Assembly: GCF_001428075.1 (NCBI RefSeq)
Contig: NZ_LMSI01000021.1
Coordinates: 38,947-102,946, forward strand
Length of the DNA stretch: 64,000 nucleotides
Source: Arthrobacter sp. Soil764
GTDB lineage: Bacteria > Actinomycetota > Actinomycetes > Actinomycetales > Micrococcaceae
Direction of reading: 5' to 3'
Position numbers and translations under genes: made by a program. Below, piece by piece: positions 7,907 through 17,052 of the stretch; the stretch's first letter is position 1; every line of letters begins with the position of its first letter. Under the pieces are notes generated by a model, which was not told the origin of the DNA, made no database searches, and was given only the letters and a program-made list of their open reading frames with translations.

Positions 7907-8524
7907 TCAGGCCACCAGCAAGCCCTGCAGCAGCCACCAGATTCCGGCCATCACCATCCCGCCAAAGAGGGAACCGGCCACCACCTGCGCCGGCGTATGA
8001 GCCCGCAGGACCACGCGTGACCAGCTGACCGCGGGAACCAGGAGCAGCAGCGGCGTCCAGGCGGGGCCGAGCATCAGCACCAATACGACGGCGGCGCAGG
8101 ACATGGCAGCGGCATGGCCGCTCATTTTCCAGAACGGACTGACGGCTGCCAGGACGGCTACTCCGCCCACCACCGCCAGGACCATCGCGGTCACGCTCCG
8201 GGGCGCGTCCACAGCGTTCAACACGAGCAAACCCGCAGCAATGCAGCCCAGCGCCATCAGGAGTACAGGCGCGCGCTGCTTCCGGTCGCTCACGTGGTGG
8301 TCAGTGACCTTTCCCATCCGGACCAGCACCAGCAACACCAGGAGCGGAACCACACACACAAAGAGGGCCGCCAGGGCCCCGTAACCGATGGTCCCGGGGA
8401 ACCCGGCCTCCGGCAGGGGGCTGACCAGCAGTTGGATGCTGACCACCACCGGGGGCTGGAAGACCTCCGTCAGCCACTTGGCGGTGTGGTTCCTGACCCG
8501 GATGGAGCCGCTGCTTACCGTCAC
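7907..8524 (-). CDS. PAP2-family membrane phosphatase
   Basis: A ~205-residue multi-span membrane protein of the phosphatidic acid phosphatase type 2 family. Motif C2 is seen as SGHAAAM and motif C3 as SRVVLRAHTPAQVVAG, which supply the catalytic histidines. The first signature (K-x6-RP) is reduced to DRKQRAP. Probable substrates are lipid phosphates or undecaprenyl pyrophosphate. The start is uncertain: GTG 8524 lies just after the E2 stop (8556), while starts further upstream would overlap the E2 gene. It follows the 2-oxoacid dehydrogenase operon by 31 bp and may be co-transcribed. Confidence 0.8.
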   Translation of the reverse strand: MTVSSGSIRVRNHTAKWLTEVFQPPVVVSIQLLVSPLPEAGFPGTIGYGALAALFVCVVPLLVLLVLVRMGKVTDHHVSDRKQRAPVLLMALGCIAAGLLVLNAVDAPRSVTAMVLAVVGGVAVLAAVSPFWKMSGHAAAMSCAAVVLVLMLGPAWTPLLLLVPAVSWSRVVLRAHTPAQVVAGSLFGGMVMAGIWWLLQGLLVA

Positions 8525-8555
8525 GTGCTTGTCCAGGATCCCGGGCCCAACGGCC

Positions 8556-10043
8556 CTAGTCCAGGAGGAGCGCGGGCTCTTCCAGGATGGCTGCGACGTC
8601 GGCCATGAATCGGGCGGACAGATCACCATCCACCACGCGGTGGTCGAAGGATCCGCCCAGCGTGGTGATCCAGCGGGGAATCACCTCACCGTCCAGGACC
8701 CAGGGCTTTTGCTTAATGGTGCCGAAGGCGACGATGGCTACTTCGCCCGGGTTGATGATGGGCGTGCCGGTGTCGATGCCCAGGGCGCCGATGTTGGTGA
8801 TGGTGAGCGTGCCGCCCTGCATCTCGGCCGGCTGGGTCTTCCCCGCCCTGGCGGTGGTGGCGAGGTTGTTCAGCGCCAGCGCCAGTTCCTTCAGGGACAG
8901 GTCCTGGGCGTTCTTGATGTTGGGGACCATCAGTCCGCGCGGGGTTGCAGCGGCAATGCCCAGGTTCATGAAGTGCTTGACATGGATTTCAGCGGTGTCG
9001 GAGCCTTCGTTGTCCACCCATGAGGCATTCACGCTGGGGTTCCGGGCGGCCGCCCAGATGACGGCCTTGGCCAGGATGAGCAGCGGCGAGACCTTGATCC
9101 CCTCGAAGTCACGGGAGGCCTTGAGCCGCTTGACGAATTCCATGGTTCGGCTGGCATCGACGTCCACGAAGATGCTGACATGCGGCGCGGCGAAGGCGGA
9201 TTCCACCATCGCCTTTGCCGTGGCCTTGCGGACGCCCTTGACCGGGATGCGCTCCAGGCGCTGGTCCTGCGGCTTTCCGGCCTTGCCCCAGAAACCGTCT
9301 GCCTTGTCCAGTTCGGCGTCGCGCTGCGCCTGGTAGCTGACCAGGTCCTCGCGCGTCACCTCGCCCCGTGAACCGGTGGCAACTACATCCGCGAGGTCGA
9401 TGCCCAGGTCCCGCGCGATCTTGCGCACCGGCGGCTTGGCCAGCACCCGGTTGACCAGGCCCGTAATGGTGCCGCCAAGGGTGGGGCGGTTGTCGACGGC
9501 GGCCGGTTCGGTGGCGGTCACGGCGGCGGGCGTGTGCGGCTGGACTGGCTCGACCTGCGGGGCGTTGAGGGTCACGGCGGCGGCGGGCGTGGTCTTCCGC
9601 GGGCGCCGCTTGACGGCATCGGCTTTGGGGCCGGAACCCACCAGCGGACCGGCGGCCGGGGCACTTCCGCCAGTGCCGCCGTCGGCCGCTGTGTCCTCTG
9701 CCGCTTCCTGCGGGAGCTTGCCGTAAAGCGGCTGCACCGGCGTCTCATGTTCAGCGGGCGTCTCCGGCGCGCGGACGTCTGCCGGCGTCGGATCGCCGGA
9801 GACATCGTCGCTGACGCTGATGATGGCGGTGCCGACGTCCACGGTCACCCCTTCGTCCACCAGCAGCTCGCTGACCGTCCCGGCAAACGGGGACGGCAGT
9901 TCCACAATGGACTTGGCGGTTTCAATCTCGCAAAGGACGTCATTGATGGCGACGGCGTCGCCCGGCTTGACCTTCCAGGAGACGATTTCCGCCTCGGTGA
10001 GGCCCTCGCCGACATCAGGCAGGTTGAACTTGTTCAGGGTCAT
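8556..10043 (-). CDS. bkdC: 2-oxoacid dehydrogenase E2 (dihydrolipoamide acyltransferase)
   Basis: The 495-residue core subunit of a 2-oxoacid dehydrogenase complex. An N-terminal lipoyl domain carries the lipoylation site ETAKS (Lys44). An Ala/Pro/Thr-rich linker follows, then a peripheral-subunit binding domain ([22 protein letters not shown] cut to its core, about residues 230-265). The C-terminal catalytic domain contains SFDHRVVDG, with the catalytic His and Asp. It starts 7 nt after E1beta. Actinobacteria use AceE for pyruvate, so an E1alpha/E1beta/E2 set is most likely the branched-chain complex; a pyruvate role is not excluded. No E3 gene is linked. Confidence 0.93.
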   Translation of the reverse strand: MTLNKFNLPDVGEGLTEAEIVSWKVKPGDAVAINDVLCEIETAKSIVELPSPFAGTVSELLVDEGVTVDVGTAIISVSDDVSGDPTPADVRAPETPAEHETPVQPLYGKLPQEAAEDTAADGGTGGSAPAAGPLVGSGPKADAVKRRPRKTTPAAAVTLNAPQVEPVQPHTPAAVTATEPAAVDNRPTLGGTITGLVNRVLAKPPVRKIARDLGIDLADVVATGSRGEVTREDLVSYQAQRDAELDKADGFWGKAGKPQDQRLERIPVKGVRKATAKAMVESAFAAPHVSIFVDVDASRTMEFVKRLKASRDFEGIKVSPLLILAKAVIWAAARNPSVNASWVDNEGSDTAEIHVKHFMNLGIAAATPRGLMVPNIKNAQDLSLKELALALNNLATTARAGKTQPAEMQGGTLTITNIGALGIDTGTPIINPGEVAIVAFGTIKQKPWVLDGEVIPRWITTLGGSFDHRVVDGDLSARFMADVAAILEEPALLLD

Positions 10044-10050
10044 GGTGTCC

Positions 10051-11031
10051 TCAGTAGGAGAGGGCGCGGTCCAGCGCCTCCGTGATGCGGTCGATGTCCG
10101 GAAGGTAGTCTTCCTCCACCTTGGCAACGGGATAGGGCATGTGGAATCCGCCGACGCGGATCACCGGGGCCTCGAGCGAGTGGAACGCACGTTCACTGAT
10201 GCGCGCGGCGATTTCACCGCCGATTCCACCGAACGTCGGTGCCTCGTGCGCCACGATCAACCGGCCGGTCTTTTGGACGGACGCGGTGACGGTATCGAAG
10301 TCAATGGGGGAAATGGAGCGAAGGTCGATGACTTCCACGCTCCTGCCGTCCTCGGCCGCGGCGTTGGCGGCGGCAAGCGCCACGGGAACCAGGGGGCCGT
10401 AGGCAACCACGGTGGCATCGGTGCCTTCACGCAGCACGTGGGCCTTGAAGGGGTCTTCCGACGGGCCCGGCGCCTGGACGTCAACCTCGCCCTTGAGCCA
10501 GTAGCGGCGCTTGGGCTCGAAGATGATCACCGGGTCCTGGCACTCCACGGCCTGCTGGATCATCCAGTAGGCGTCGTGCGGGTTGGAGGGGGTGATGATG
10601 CGCAGGCCTGCCGTATGGGCGAACAATGCTTCGGGGGATTCGGAGTGGTGCTCCACGGAGCCGATGCCGCCGCCGTATGGGATGCGGATGACCACGGGAA
10701 CCGTGAGGTTGCCGTGGCTGCGGGCGTGCATCTTGGCCAGCTGCGTGGTGATCTGGTTAAAGCCGGGGAAGACGAACCCGTCGAACTGGATCTCGCAGAC
10801 CGGGCTGTACCCGCGCAGGGCAAGGCCAATGGCGGTGCCGATGATGCCGGATTCGGCCAGCGGCGTGTCCACCACCCGGTCCGGACCGAACTCGCCGATC
10901 AGGCCGTCCGTCACCCGGTAGACGCCGCCCAGGGGGCCAATGTCCTCCCCCATCAGCAGGGATTTGGGGTTGGCGGCCAGGGTGGCCCGGAGGCCTTCGT
11001 TAATGGCCTTGGCGATGGTCATGGTGGTCAT
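10051..11031 (-). CDS. bkdB: 2-oxoacid dehydrogenase E1 component, beta subunit
   Basis: The 326-residue beta subunit of the thiamine-diphosphate-dependent E1. It shows the conserved [17 protein letters not shown] motif, then [20 protein letters not shown], and the C-terminal dimerisation part ending [12 protein letters not shown]. The ATG at 11031 overlaps the E1alpha stop by 1 nt (TGATG), so translation is coupled. I reject a longer start at 11106, because it would lie inside E1alpha and adds an unconserved basic stretch. It acts with E1alpha to decarboxylate branched-chain 2-oxoacids and hand the acyl group to the E2 lipoyl arm. Confidence 0.94.
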   Translation of the reverse strand: MTTMTIAKAINEGLRATLAANPKSLLMGEDIGPLGGVYRVTDGLIGEFGPDRVVDTPLAESGIIGTAIGLALRGYSPVCEIQFDGFVFPGFNQITTQLAKMHARSHGNLTVPVVIRIPYGGGIGSVEHHSESPEALFAHTAGLRIITPSNPHDAYWMIQQAVECQDPVIIFEPKRRYWLKGEVDVQAPGPSEDPFKAHVLREGTDATVVAYGPLVPVALAAANAAAEDGRSVEVIDLRSISPIDFDTVTASVQKTGRLIVAHEAPTFGGIGGEIAARISERAFHSLEAPVIRVGGFHMPYPVAKVEEDYLPDIDRITEALDRALSY

Positions 11032-12263
11032 CAGTGGCCTGCCTTTGCTGCCTGCCCGGCGGACTCTTCCTCGCCGGCGAATCCTGCACTGTACTCCTCG
11101 AACCACGCCAGCTCCTCGGCCACCAGCGGGTGCGCCTGGGCATAGACGTTGGCGAAGGCCTGCCGGATGTCCGGGTCTTCAAGGTCATGGGCGGTGCGCC
11201 GGACATACGCGGCCAGCTCATCGCCGTCGGCTTTGACCTTGGCGAAGAAGGCATCGTCCGCAAGATCCTGGGCACGCAGGTACTTCTCGAGCCGTGTTAG
11301 CGGGTCCTTGGCCCGCCAGGCGTCTTCCTCGGTTGACGGGCGGTACTTGGTGGGGTCGTCGGCGGTGGTGTGGGCGCCCACGCGGTAGGTGAACGCCTCG
11401 ATGAGGACGGGACCGTTGCCCTGGCGCGCGTGCTCCAGCGCCCACTCGGTAACTGCGTGGACGGCGATGACGTCATTGCCGTCCACCCGGATCCCGGGGA
11501 AACCGTAGCCCTTGGCGCGGTTCGAGAGCGGCACCCGGGTCTGGACGTTGGTGGGTACCGAAATGGCCCAGTGGTTGTTCTGGCAGAAGAACACCACCGG
11601 CGCCTTGTAGGAGGAGGCAAACACCATGGACTCGTGCACATCGCCCTCGGAGCTGGCGCCGTCGCCGAAGTAGGCGATGACTGCAGCATCGGGCTGCTCT
11701 TTGGCCCCATCCGTTGCTGCGGCGAGCTTCTGGTCGCGCTGGATCCCCATGGCGTAACCCACCGCGTGCAGGGTCTGGGCAGCCAGGACCAGGGTGTAGA
11801 GGTGGAAGTTGGTGTCCTTGGGGTTCCAGCCGCCGTTGGAGACTCCCCGGAACTGGCGCAGGAGTTCGGCCAAGTCCACGTTGCGGGTCAACGCGACACC
11901 GTGCTCGCGGTAGGTGGGGAAGATGTAGTCCTGCGGCTGGCTGGCCCTGCCCGAGCCGATCTGCGCTGCTTCCTGGCCGGTCAACGGTACCCACAGTGCC
12001 AGCTGGCCCTGGCGCTGAAGGGCGGTGGCTTCAACGTCGAACCGGCGGATCGCGGCCATGTCCGCGTACAGCCTGCGCAGGTCCTCCTGGGTCAGCTTGT
12101 CCGCGTAGGCGCTGAAGACCGGATCGGTGCCCAGCTTCCCGTCCGGGCCGAGCAGTTGCACCATCTGGGCCGCGGGCTCGCCCATGACGGCCTCAGCATC
12201 GGCTTCCCGCTGGTCGTCTACCGCTGTTCCGTCGAACTCGGTGGAAGGCAGATGAGTGCCCAT
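11031..12263 (-). CDS. bkdA: 2-oxoacid dehydrogenase E1 component, alpha subunit
   Basis: The 410-residue alpha subunit and first gene of the operon. The thiamine diphosphate motif GDGASSEGD is at residues 200-208 and ends in the usual NNHWAIS about 25 residues later. The phosphorylation-loop region YRVGAHTTADDPTKYR is also present. AAGGAG sits 6 nt before the ATG. A nested 40-bp dyad lies 50-89 nt upstream of the start codon, suggesting control by an Lrp/AsnC-like (BkdR) protein. Branched-chain 2-oxoacids are the most likely substrates. Confidence 0.94.
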   Translation of the reverse strand: MGTHLPSTEFDGTAVDDQREADAEAVMGEPAAQMVQLLGPDGKLGTDPVFSAYADKLTQEDLRRLYADMAAIRRFDVEATALQRQGQLALWVPLTGQEAAQIGSGRASQPQDYIFPTYREHGVALTRNVDLAELLRQFRGVSNGGWNPKDTNFHLYTLVLAAQTLHAVGYAMGIQRDQKLAAATDGAKEQPDAAVIAYFGDGASSEGDVHESMVFASSYKAPVVFFCQNNHWAISVPTNVQTRVPLSNRAKGYGFPGIRVDGNDVIAVHAVTEWALEHARQGNGPVLIEAFTYRVGAHTTADDPTKYRPSTEEDAWRAKDPLTRLEKYLRAQDLADDAFFAKVKADGDELAAYVRRTAHDLEDPDIRQAFANVYAQAHPLVAEELAWFEEYSAGFAGEEESAGQAAKAGH

Positions 12264-12312
12264 ACCGTCTCCTTGCTTGCCGCATCCGGATGCAATGCAA
12301 ATGTCGCTGGGA

Positions 12313-12352
12313 TATATGCCTCATAAGGAATACATTCCCTTTACGGCATATA
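12313..12352. promoter_or_regulatory. Nested dyad-symmetric operator upstream of the 2-oxoacid dehydrogenase operon
   Basis: Two inverted repeats share one centre. The outer arms are TATATGCC (12313-12320) and GGCATATA (12345-12352). The inner core is GGAATACATTCC (12327-12338). The site is AT-rich in a GC-rich genome and lies 50-89 nt before the E1alpha start. Known BkdR/Lrp-type regulators bind such sites before bkd operons; the regulator here is not identified in the window. Confidence 0.6.
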
Positions 12353-12413
12353 CATTGGCTTACTGATCCTAACTTTATCTTCGGTAGGTAGCGGGAGGGC
12401 TACTTGTTAAGTG

Positions 12414-13532
12414 CTAGGAAGTTGCCGGTGCCTTTGTATAGTCGGCACACAACTGGAGGAACCGGGTGTTGGCCTCCGGTTCCCCGATGCTTACCCGCAC
12501 ACCCTCCCCGGGGAATGCCCGCACGGAGAGCGCGCGGGTACCTGCCAGCTCTGCGAAAGCGGCACTTTCGGCACCAAGGGCAAGCCATACGAAGTTGCCC
12601 TGGGCATCCGGAATATTCCATCCAAGCTCACGAAGACCCGCTGTTACCCGCGCCCGTTCATCCACCAGTTTTTGTACCCTTTCCACAACCTGGGGGTAAT
12701 TCGCAAGGGAAACAATTGCGGCTTTTTCGGCTATTTGGGAGACGGCAAACGGGGTTGCGGCCACCCTGAGGTACTGGGTCAATTCCGGATGGGAGACGCT
12801 GTAGCCCACGCGCAGGCCGGCCAGGCCGTGTGCTTTGGAAAAGGTACGGAGCACTACTACGTTCGGGTATTTGCGGTAGAGGTCGATCCCGTCGACGGCG
12901 TCGGCGGCCCTGACAAACTCCTGGTAGGCCTCATCGATAACCACCACGACGTCGGCCGGCACGGACCGGATGAAAGCTTCGGTTTCAGCCGCGGCAAGGG
13001 CCGGCCCGGTGGGGTTGTTGGGCGTGCAGAGCAATATGACCTTGGTGCGGGCGGTCACGGCGGCCGCCATCGCCTCCAGGTCATGCCGCCCGTCCGCGGT
13101 CACAGGAATGCGAACGCTTTCGGCACCCGCAAGGCCCACGCTGATGGGGTACGCCTCAAAGGAGCGCCAGGCATAGATGACTTCGTCTGCCTTGCCGTCC
13201 TCGTTCTGGCCGGCAAAGGTGGCCAGGATCTGGTTCAAGGCGCCCAGGCTTCCGGCGCCGGCGACGATGTCTTCGGCGGGCACGCCAAGGAATTCTGCGA
13301 GGGCGGCCCGCAGTTTGCTGCTCAGCGGGTCCGGGTACCTGTTGAAGTCCGACTGGTTGGCGATCGCCTCGAGAACGGCCGGAATCGGCGGCAGCGGGTT
13401 TTCGTTCGATGACAGCTTGTAGCTGGCCAGTCCGCTGACGGCGGCCGGCGGCTTTCCTGCGGCATAGCGGGGCAGCCGGTCCAATACCGGGCGGGGTGCG
13501 ATGCCGCCGGCCCTGGTCTTAGATGAAGTCAT
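12414..13532 (-). CDS. hisC: Histidinol-phosphate/aromatic aminotransferase
   Basis: A 372-residue fold-type I aminotransferase of the HisC family. The early motif KLSSNENPLPPIP, the CTPNNPTG motif and the PLP lysine in RTFSKAHGLAGLRVGY are all intact. It also has VVVIDEAYQEF, which holds the PLP-binding Asp and Tyr. It is away from any his operon, so it may be the second HisC-type enzyme often called Pat, serving aromatic amino acids. It ends just before the dehydrogenase operon promoter on the same strand. A short GTAGC/GCTAC hairpin lies at 12388-12403 after its stop. Confidence 0.88.
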   Translation of the reverse strand: MTSSKTRAGGIAPRPVLDRLPRYAAGKPPAAVSGLASYKLSSNENPLPPIPAVLEAIANQSDFNRYPDPLSSKLRAALAEFLGVPAEDIVAGAGSLGALNQILATFAGQNEDGKADEVIYAWRSFEAYPISVGLAGAESVRIPVTADGRHDLEAMAAAVTARTKVILLCTPNNPTGPALAAAETEAFIRSVPADVVVVIDEAYQEFVRAADAVDGIDLYRKYPNVVVLRTFSKAHGLAGLRVGYSVSHPELTQYLRVAATPFAVSQIAEKAAIVSLANYPQVVERVQKLVDERARVTAGLRELGWNIPDAQGNFVWLALGAESAAFAELAGTRALSVRAFPGEGVRVSIGEPEANTRFLQLCADYTKAPATS

Positions 13533-13638
13533 GGCTTCTAGCCTACTTCCAGGGTCCCAGGGAGATCAGGGAGCAAACCCCGTGAAATTGGGGCATGCTG
13601 CCAGCCGCACACCAGTACCCATGTGGAAGCATGGTGCC

Positions 13639-14064
13639 ATGGGTTCACTTCTGCTCCGTGTCATCGTCAATGCCGCAGCTCTTTGGGTGGCCAGCTGGAT
13701 CCTGCCGGGAATGGACATCTCAAGCACGGCGGCTTCGGATGCTGTGGCCAGGACCGGGATTTCGCAGGACACCGACACCATTGGGATCGTCCTGGCCTAC
13801 CTCTTCATCGGCCTCATCTTTGGTGTGGTGAACGCCCTCGTGCGGCCACTGGTCAGGCTCCTGGCACTTCCCATCACCATCCTGACCCTCGGCCTGTTCG
13901 CCATCGTGATCAACGCCGCCATGCTGTACCTGACTGCCTGGATCAGCAGTTACACGCCCGTGCACCTCACCATCGATTCCTTCTTCTGGACCGCTGTCCT
14001 TGCGGCGATCGTCATCTCCCTGGTCTCACTGGTAGCGGGCTTGCTGCCGGGCGGCCGGCGCTGA
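13639..14064 (+). CDS. Small membrane protein, phage-holin-4/YvlD (DUF360) family
   Basis: A 141-residue integral membrane protein with about four hydrophobic segments. The family hallmark is the loop FGVVNALVRPLVRLLALPITILTLGLF (cut core: NALVRPLVRLLALPIT) in the middle. Members are widespread in actinobacteria and have no settled function. GGAAG at 13625-13629 fits the ATG at 13639; the in-frame ATG at 13621 lacks a ribosome site. It is divergent from hisC with 106 bp between starts. Confidence 0.8.
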   Translation: MGSLLLRVIVNAAALWVASWILPGMDISSTAASDAVARTGISQDTDTIGIVLAYLFIGLIFGVVNALVRPLVRLLALPITILTLGLFAIVINAAMLYLTAWISSYTPVHLTIDSFFWTAVLAAIVISLVSLVAGLLPGGRR

Positions 14065-14258
14065 CTCCCCAGCCCGCTTGGTATCCGTAAGTAGGCAGGC
14101 GGCCGGAAACAGGTACCCAAAGGTGGCATCCCTGTAGGCAACTCGCAAAACTTCAGTACCCGCCACCCATGACCCCCTCGGTGCGGACCTCTTAGGCTGC
14201 CAATCGGGCCCCTCCGGAGGCCTGCTTGCTGCCAGTTCCGAAACACGGGGGCCCACGA

Positions 14259-15176
14259 ATGAAGCCCATAAGAATCCTGCTTGCCGCCTGCCTGCTTTTG
14301 GTTTGGCAGCCCGGTCCGGCACAGGCGGACGCCGAAACAGGGCCGGCACTGCAGGGCGCCGCCGCGCTTGGCAATGACATTTCGTGGCCCCAGTGCGGCG
14401 TCGACCTCCCGGCACCCCCGGCGTTCGCGGTGGTGGGTGTCAACGGCGGCAGGCCGGACACGGTCAACCCCTGCCTGGCGGCCCAACTGGGATGGGCGGA
14501 CCAAACGTCAGAGGCGGCCGGAGGAACGCCTGCGGCTGTATACGTGAACACCGCGGCAACAGGACCTGTGGATTCACTGTGGTGGCCGGCAGCCAACACG
14601 TACCGCGGTATGGACATCAATAATCCCTACGGGATGTGTGATGGCAGTGAAACCCCTGCGTGCGCCTACGTTCACGGATACGCCATGGCCTCTAACGACG
14701 TGGAGATCCTGAAGGAATCGGGCGACGCCGTGATGCGGCGCATGTGGTGGCTGGACGTGGAAACCGGCAACAGCTGGCTGTGGGACAAGGCCGTCAATGC
14801 TGCCGAACTGGAGGGCATGACCTCGTACCTGGAGAGCACCGGCGTAGAGGTGGGGATCTACTCTACCGGCTATCAATTCGGCGAAATCGTGGGCGAGGTG
14901 GGTCCAGGCAGCAACCTCTACCGGCTGCGGAACTGGCTGGCCGGCGCCGAATCCACATCATCTGCCCGGGAATACTGCGCAGCTTCCCCCCTCACGTCCG
15001 GCGGCAGCGTCACGCTGACCCAGTTCACTGACGGCGACCTCGACTACAACTACCGGTGCCCCGCCGCCGCCCCGGCACCGGCTCCCCACCCGGAGCCGCA
15101 GCCGCAGCCGGCTCCGCAACCCGAGAAGACGCGCAGCAGAGCGTACGCGGAATTGCACGCCGCCCAGATCTCTTAA
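14259..15176 (+). CDS. Secreted glycoside-hydrolase-like (DUF1906/GH25-like) protein
   Basis: A 305-residue secreted protein. Residues 1-24 form a signal peptide with a likely cut after AQA. The mature protein opens with a short linker and the motif NDISWPQCG, followed by FAVVGVNGG, YVNTA and WLDVETGNSW. This arrangement is that of a TIM-barrel, GH25-like fold, with Asp and Glu of DVE as catalytic candidates. Four or more cysteines suggest disulfides. A Pro/Glu/Gln-rich tail follows from about residue 275. A cell-wall role is plausible but unproven. Confidence 0.7.
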   Translation: MKPIRILLAACLLLVWQPGPAQADAETGPALQGAAALGNDISWPQCGVDLPAPPAFAVVGVNGGRPDTVNPCLAAQLGWADQTSEAAGGTPAAVYVNTAATGPVDSLWWPAANTYRGMDINNPYGMCDGSETPACAYVHGYAMASNDVEILKESGDAVMRRMWWLDVETGNSWLWDKAVNAAELEGMTSYLESTGVEVGIYSTGYQFGEIVGEVGPGSNLYRLRNWLAGAESTSSAREYCAASPLTSGGSVTLTQFTDGDLDYNYRCPAAAPAPAPHPEPQPQPAPQPEKTRSRAYAELHAAQIS

Positions 15177-15236
15177 ACCCTGCTGACCTTAATTTCGGCA
15201 GGTTCCGCCTGGCACCCGCTCCTGGCTGGCACATTC

Positions 15237-16583
15237 CTATCTGGCGCCCGGCTGCGGCTGGCCCGAAAAGGGGTCCCTGCGTTCCCGGGGAAGGGCAGGC
15301 GGTGGCGGCTTGGTCAGGGAAAACCGGGTGGCTGTGGCAACGACGCCCGCGCCCAGGACCCCGCCCAGCACCGCGGTGGACTGCATCAGGGAAGGGTCCT
15401 TGCTGCCCGCCACCAAGCGGGCTGCCTCCTGGTACCCGCCGAGATTGTGGCCCGGTCCCAGTCCGGCGTCTTCTCCACCGCGCACATAGAGGTCGTTGGT
15501 CACTGTCACCGTGACCTGGTTCCGGGCGTCCCGGTTGGCCACACCGTCGCTGCCTGGGACCCAGTCCGTGCGGTGTTCCAGGTGGAGGGTGCTGACCTCG
15601 GGGGGAGGCGTGATGCGTGAAATGGGCGATCCGGCAGTCAGGACGTACTTCATGTCGTACTCCTTCAGGAACTCCCGGTCTGCCGCCAAGTTCATGGCGT
15701 GGATGCCGCCCTGGCTGTAACCCACTGCCACCACGTCCGCTCCCGGCTGGGCACCGGCCGCCCGGAGCGCCTGGAGGACACCGGCATTCACCTGCCGGGA
15801 GCTGCTGCCCAGGGCATCGGCAATCCCGGCAAGATCGAAAGGATTGGTGCCTTTGTCTTCGTTATGCACCTGGGTTCCCGGTACCACCACCACATATGCC
15901 TTCGCACCCTTGTTGTCCACCTCGATGACTTCGATGTAGCCGCTGCCGCGCTCCTCGACCAGCCTGACCCGTTCAAGCAGGCCGGCAGGCGTGGCGTCCA
16001 GGTCGATGGGCACCCGTTCTTCCCGCTTTGCCGTAACCGCGCCCGGACGCAACGCGGGGTTGATTCCCTCAACCAAAGACTTCAGCAGCGGCAGGTTGGT
16101 GACTGCATTCGCCACCAGCATCTCCATGGCATCTCCATTGAGGAATCCTGTCCGCCAGAAGTCCACATGCTTCTGGAATTCAACATCAGGATCCGACAGG
16201 CCCAGCATCCACTGCGTGTGGGCGGCCGATTCGGCGATGTCGTAGTCCCGCCTGCAGCTCCGCACCTGGCTGCTGATCCGCTGCAGCTCCAGCCGGACCC
16301 GGAGGACCGCGTCCCGCGCCTCCCCCACGGCAATGAGCGCGGCAGTCCCCGTGGTTCGCGGCTGGTTTTGGTACGAACCAAGCTCCTGCCACGTCCCGGA
16401 GAGTTCCGCCTCGATCGAGGCGAGGCGGCCGACGAGGCCATCAAGCTTTCCGGCCCCCACATCCAGTTCCTCCAATTGGACGGTGATGCCGCCCACGCCA
16501 CCGGAAATTGTCAGGATGCCGTCCGGGGGCGGGGGTGAGACGTGGATGGGTCCTCCTGAGCCGGCGGGTGTTGAATCGGCCAT
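15237..16583 (-). CDS. Alpha/beta-hydrolase with an N-terminal WXG100-like helical region
   Basis: A 448-residue protein without a signal peptide. Residues ~35-125 are helical, with a WQELGSY turn reminiscent of WXG100 partners. Residues ~190-390 form an alpha/beta hydrolase with nucleophile GYSQG (Ser290) and acid/base candidates Asp340 (HRTDWVPG) and His379 (GPGHNLGGY). A hydrophobic stretch and a Pro-rich basic tail follow. The ATG overlaps the stop of the small WXG100-like gene by 1 nt (TGATG). The pair suggests a type VII-like secreted lipase/esterase and its partner; no EccC-type secretion gene lies in the window. Confidence 0.75.
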   Translation of the reverse strand: MADSTPAGSGGPIHVSPPPPDGILTISGGVGGITVQLEELDVGAGKLDGLVGRLASIEAELSGTWQELGSYQNQPRTTGTAALIAVGEARDAVLRVRLELQRISSQVRSCRRDYDIAESAAHTQWMLGLSDPDVEFQKHVDFWRTGFLNGDAMEMLVANAVTNLPLLKSLVEGINPALRPGAVTAKREERVPIDLDATPAGLLERVRLVEERGSGYIEVIEVDNKGAKAYVVVVPGTQVHNEDKGTNPFDLAGIADALGSSSRQVNAGVLQALRAAGAQPGADVVAVGYSQGGIHAMNLAADREFLKEYDMKYVLTAGSPISRITPPPEVSTLHLEHRTDWVPGSDGVANRDARNQVTVTVTNDLYVRGGEDAGLGPGHNLGGYQEAARLVAGSKDPSLMQSTAVLGGVLGAGVVATATRFSLTKPPPPALPRERRDPFSGQPQPGAR

Positions 16584-16885
16584 CAGAAGCGGTTGCCAGG
16601 CGAACAATCGGCGGTCAACGCTGCCCGCGCGTGGGCGGCCACTGCGGCAGCGGCTTCCTGCAGCCGGTCCAGCGCCCTCCGGACCGCCACCGCCTGCAGG
16701 CTTACCGAATCGCGGTACGCCTGCCCGGCGGGCGATTCCCAGTTCACCAATTGAATCTCGTGAAATCCTGCAAGTACCTCTTCCGTCCTGTCAGAGCATT
16801 GGGCCACCCTTCGGCCGAGCTCCTGGACTTCAAGGCTGACGCCCAGCCCGTGGCCCCATATTCCGTCCGTCAGATCGTTCCCCAT
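16583..16885 (-). CDS. WXG100-like small helical protein
   Basis: About 100 residues, predicted almost wholly alpha-helical. A central turn NWESPAGQAYR matches the W-x-S/G-xA-x2-Y pattern of actinobacterial WXG100-like proteins, flanked by amphipathic helices. AGGAAG sits 6 nt before the ATG at 16885. An upstream start at 17038 would run into the purB promoter. Its stop overlaps the start of the lipase-like gene, so the two are made together. It may form a heterodimer with the N-terminal helical region of that protein. No downstream secretion motif (YxxxD/E) is obvious. Confidence 0.65.
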   Translation of the reverse strand: MGNDLTDGIWGHGLGVSLEVQELGRRVAQCSDRTEEVLAGFHEIQLVNWESPAGQAYRDSVSLQAVAVRRALDRLQEAAAAVAAHARAALTADCSPGNRF

Positions 16886-17052
16886 GCCAGCTTCCTGTCG
16901 CCGCCTCCCGGGCACATGATTCGCCCTAACCTTGCTGATTCCAACGCTAGGGAGGCCCCCCTTCCCGGGGTAAGCACCTCCGCCCGCTATGTGGATAAGT
17001 AACGTGGATAACCGGCTAAAGCCGCCGCGGCAGTTCATGAAAGAATCAGCAC

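Noticed and set aside
14065..14258. Possible structured RNA or riboswitch before the secreted GH25-like gene
   Set aside because: No known riboswitch core could be matched and the hairpins seen are weak.
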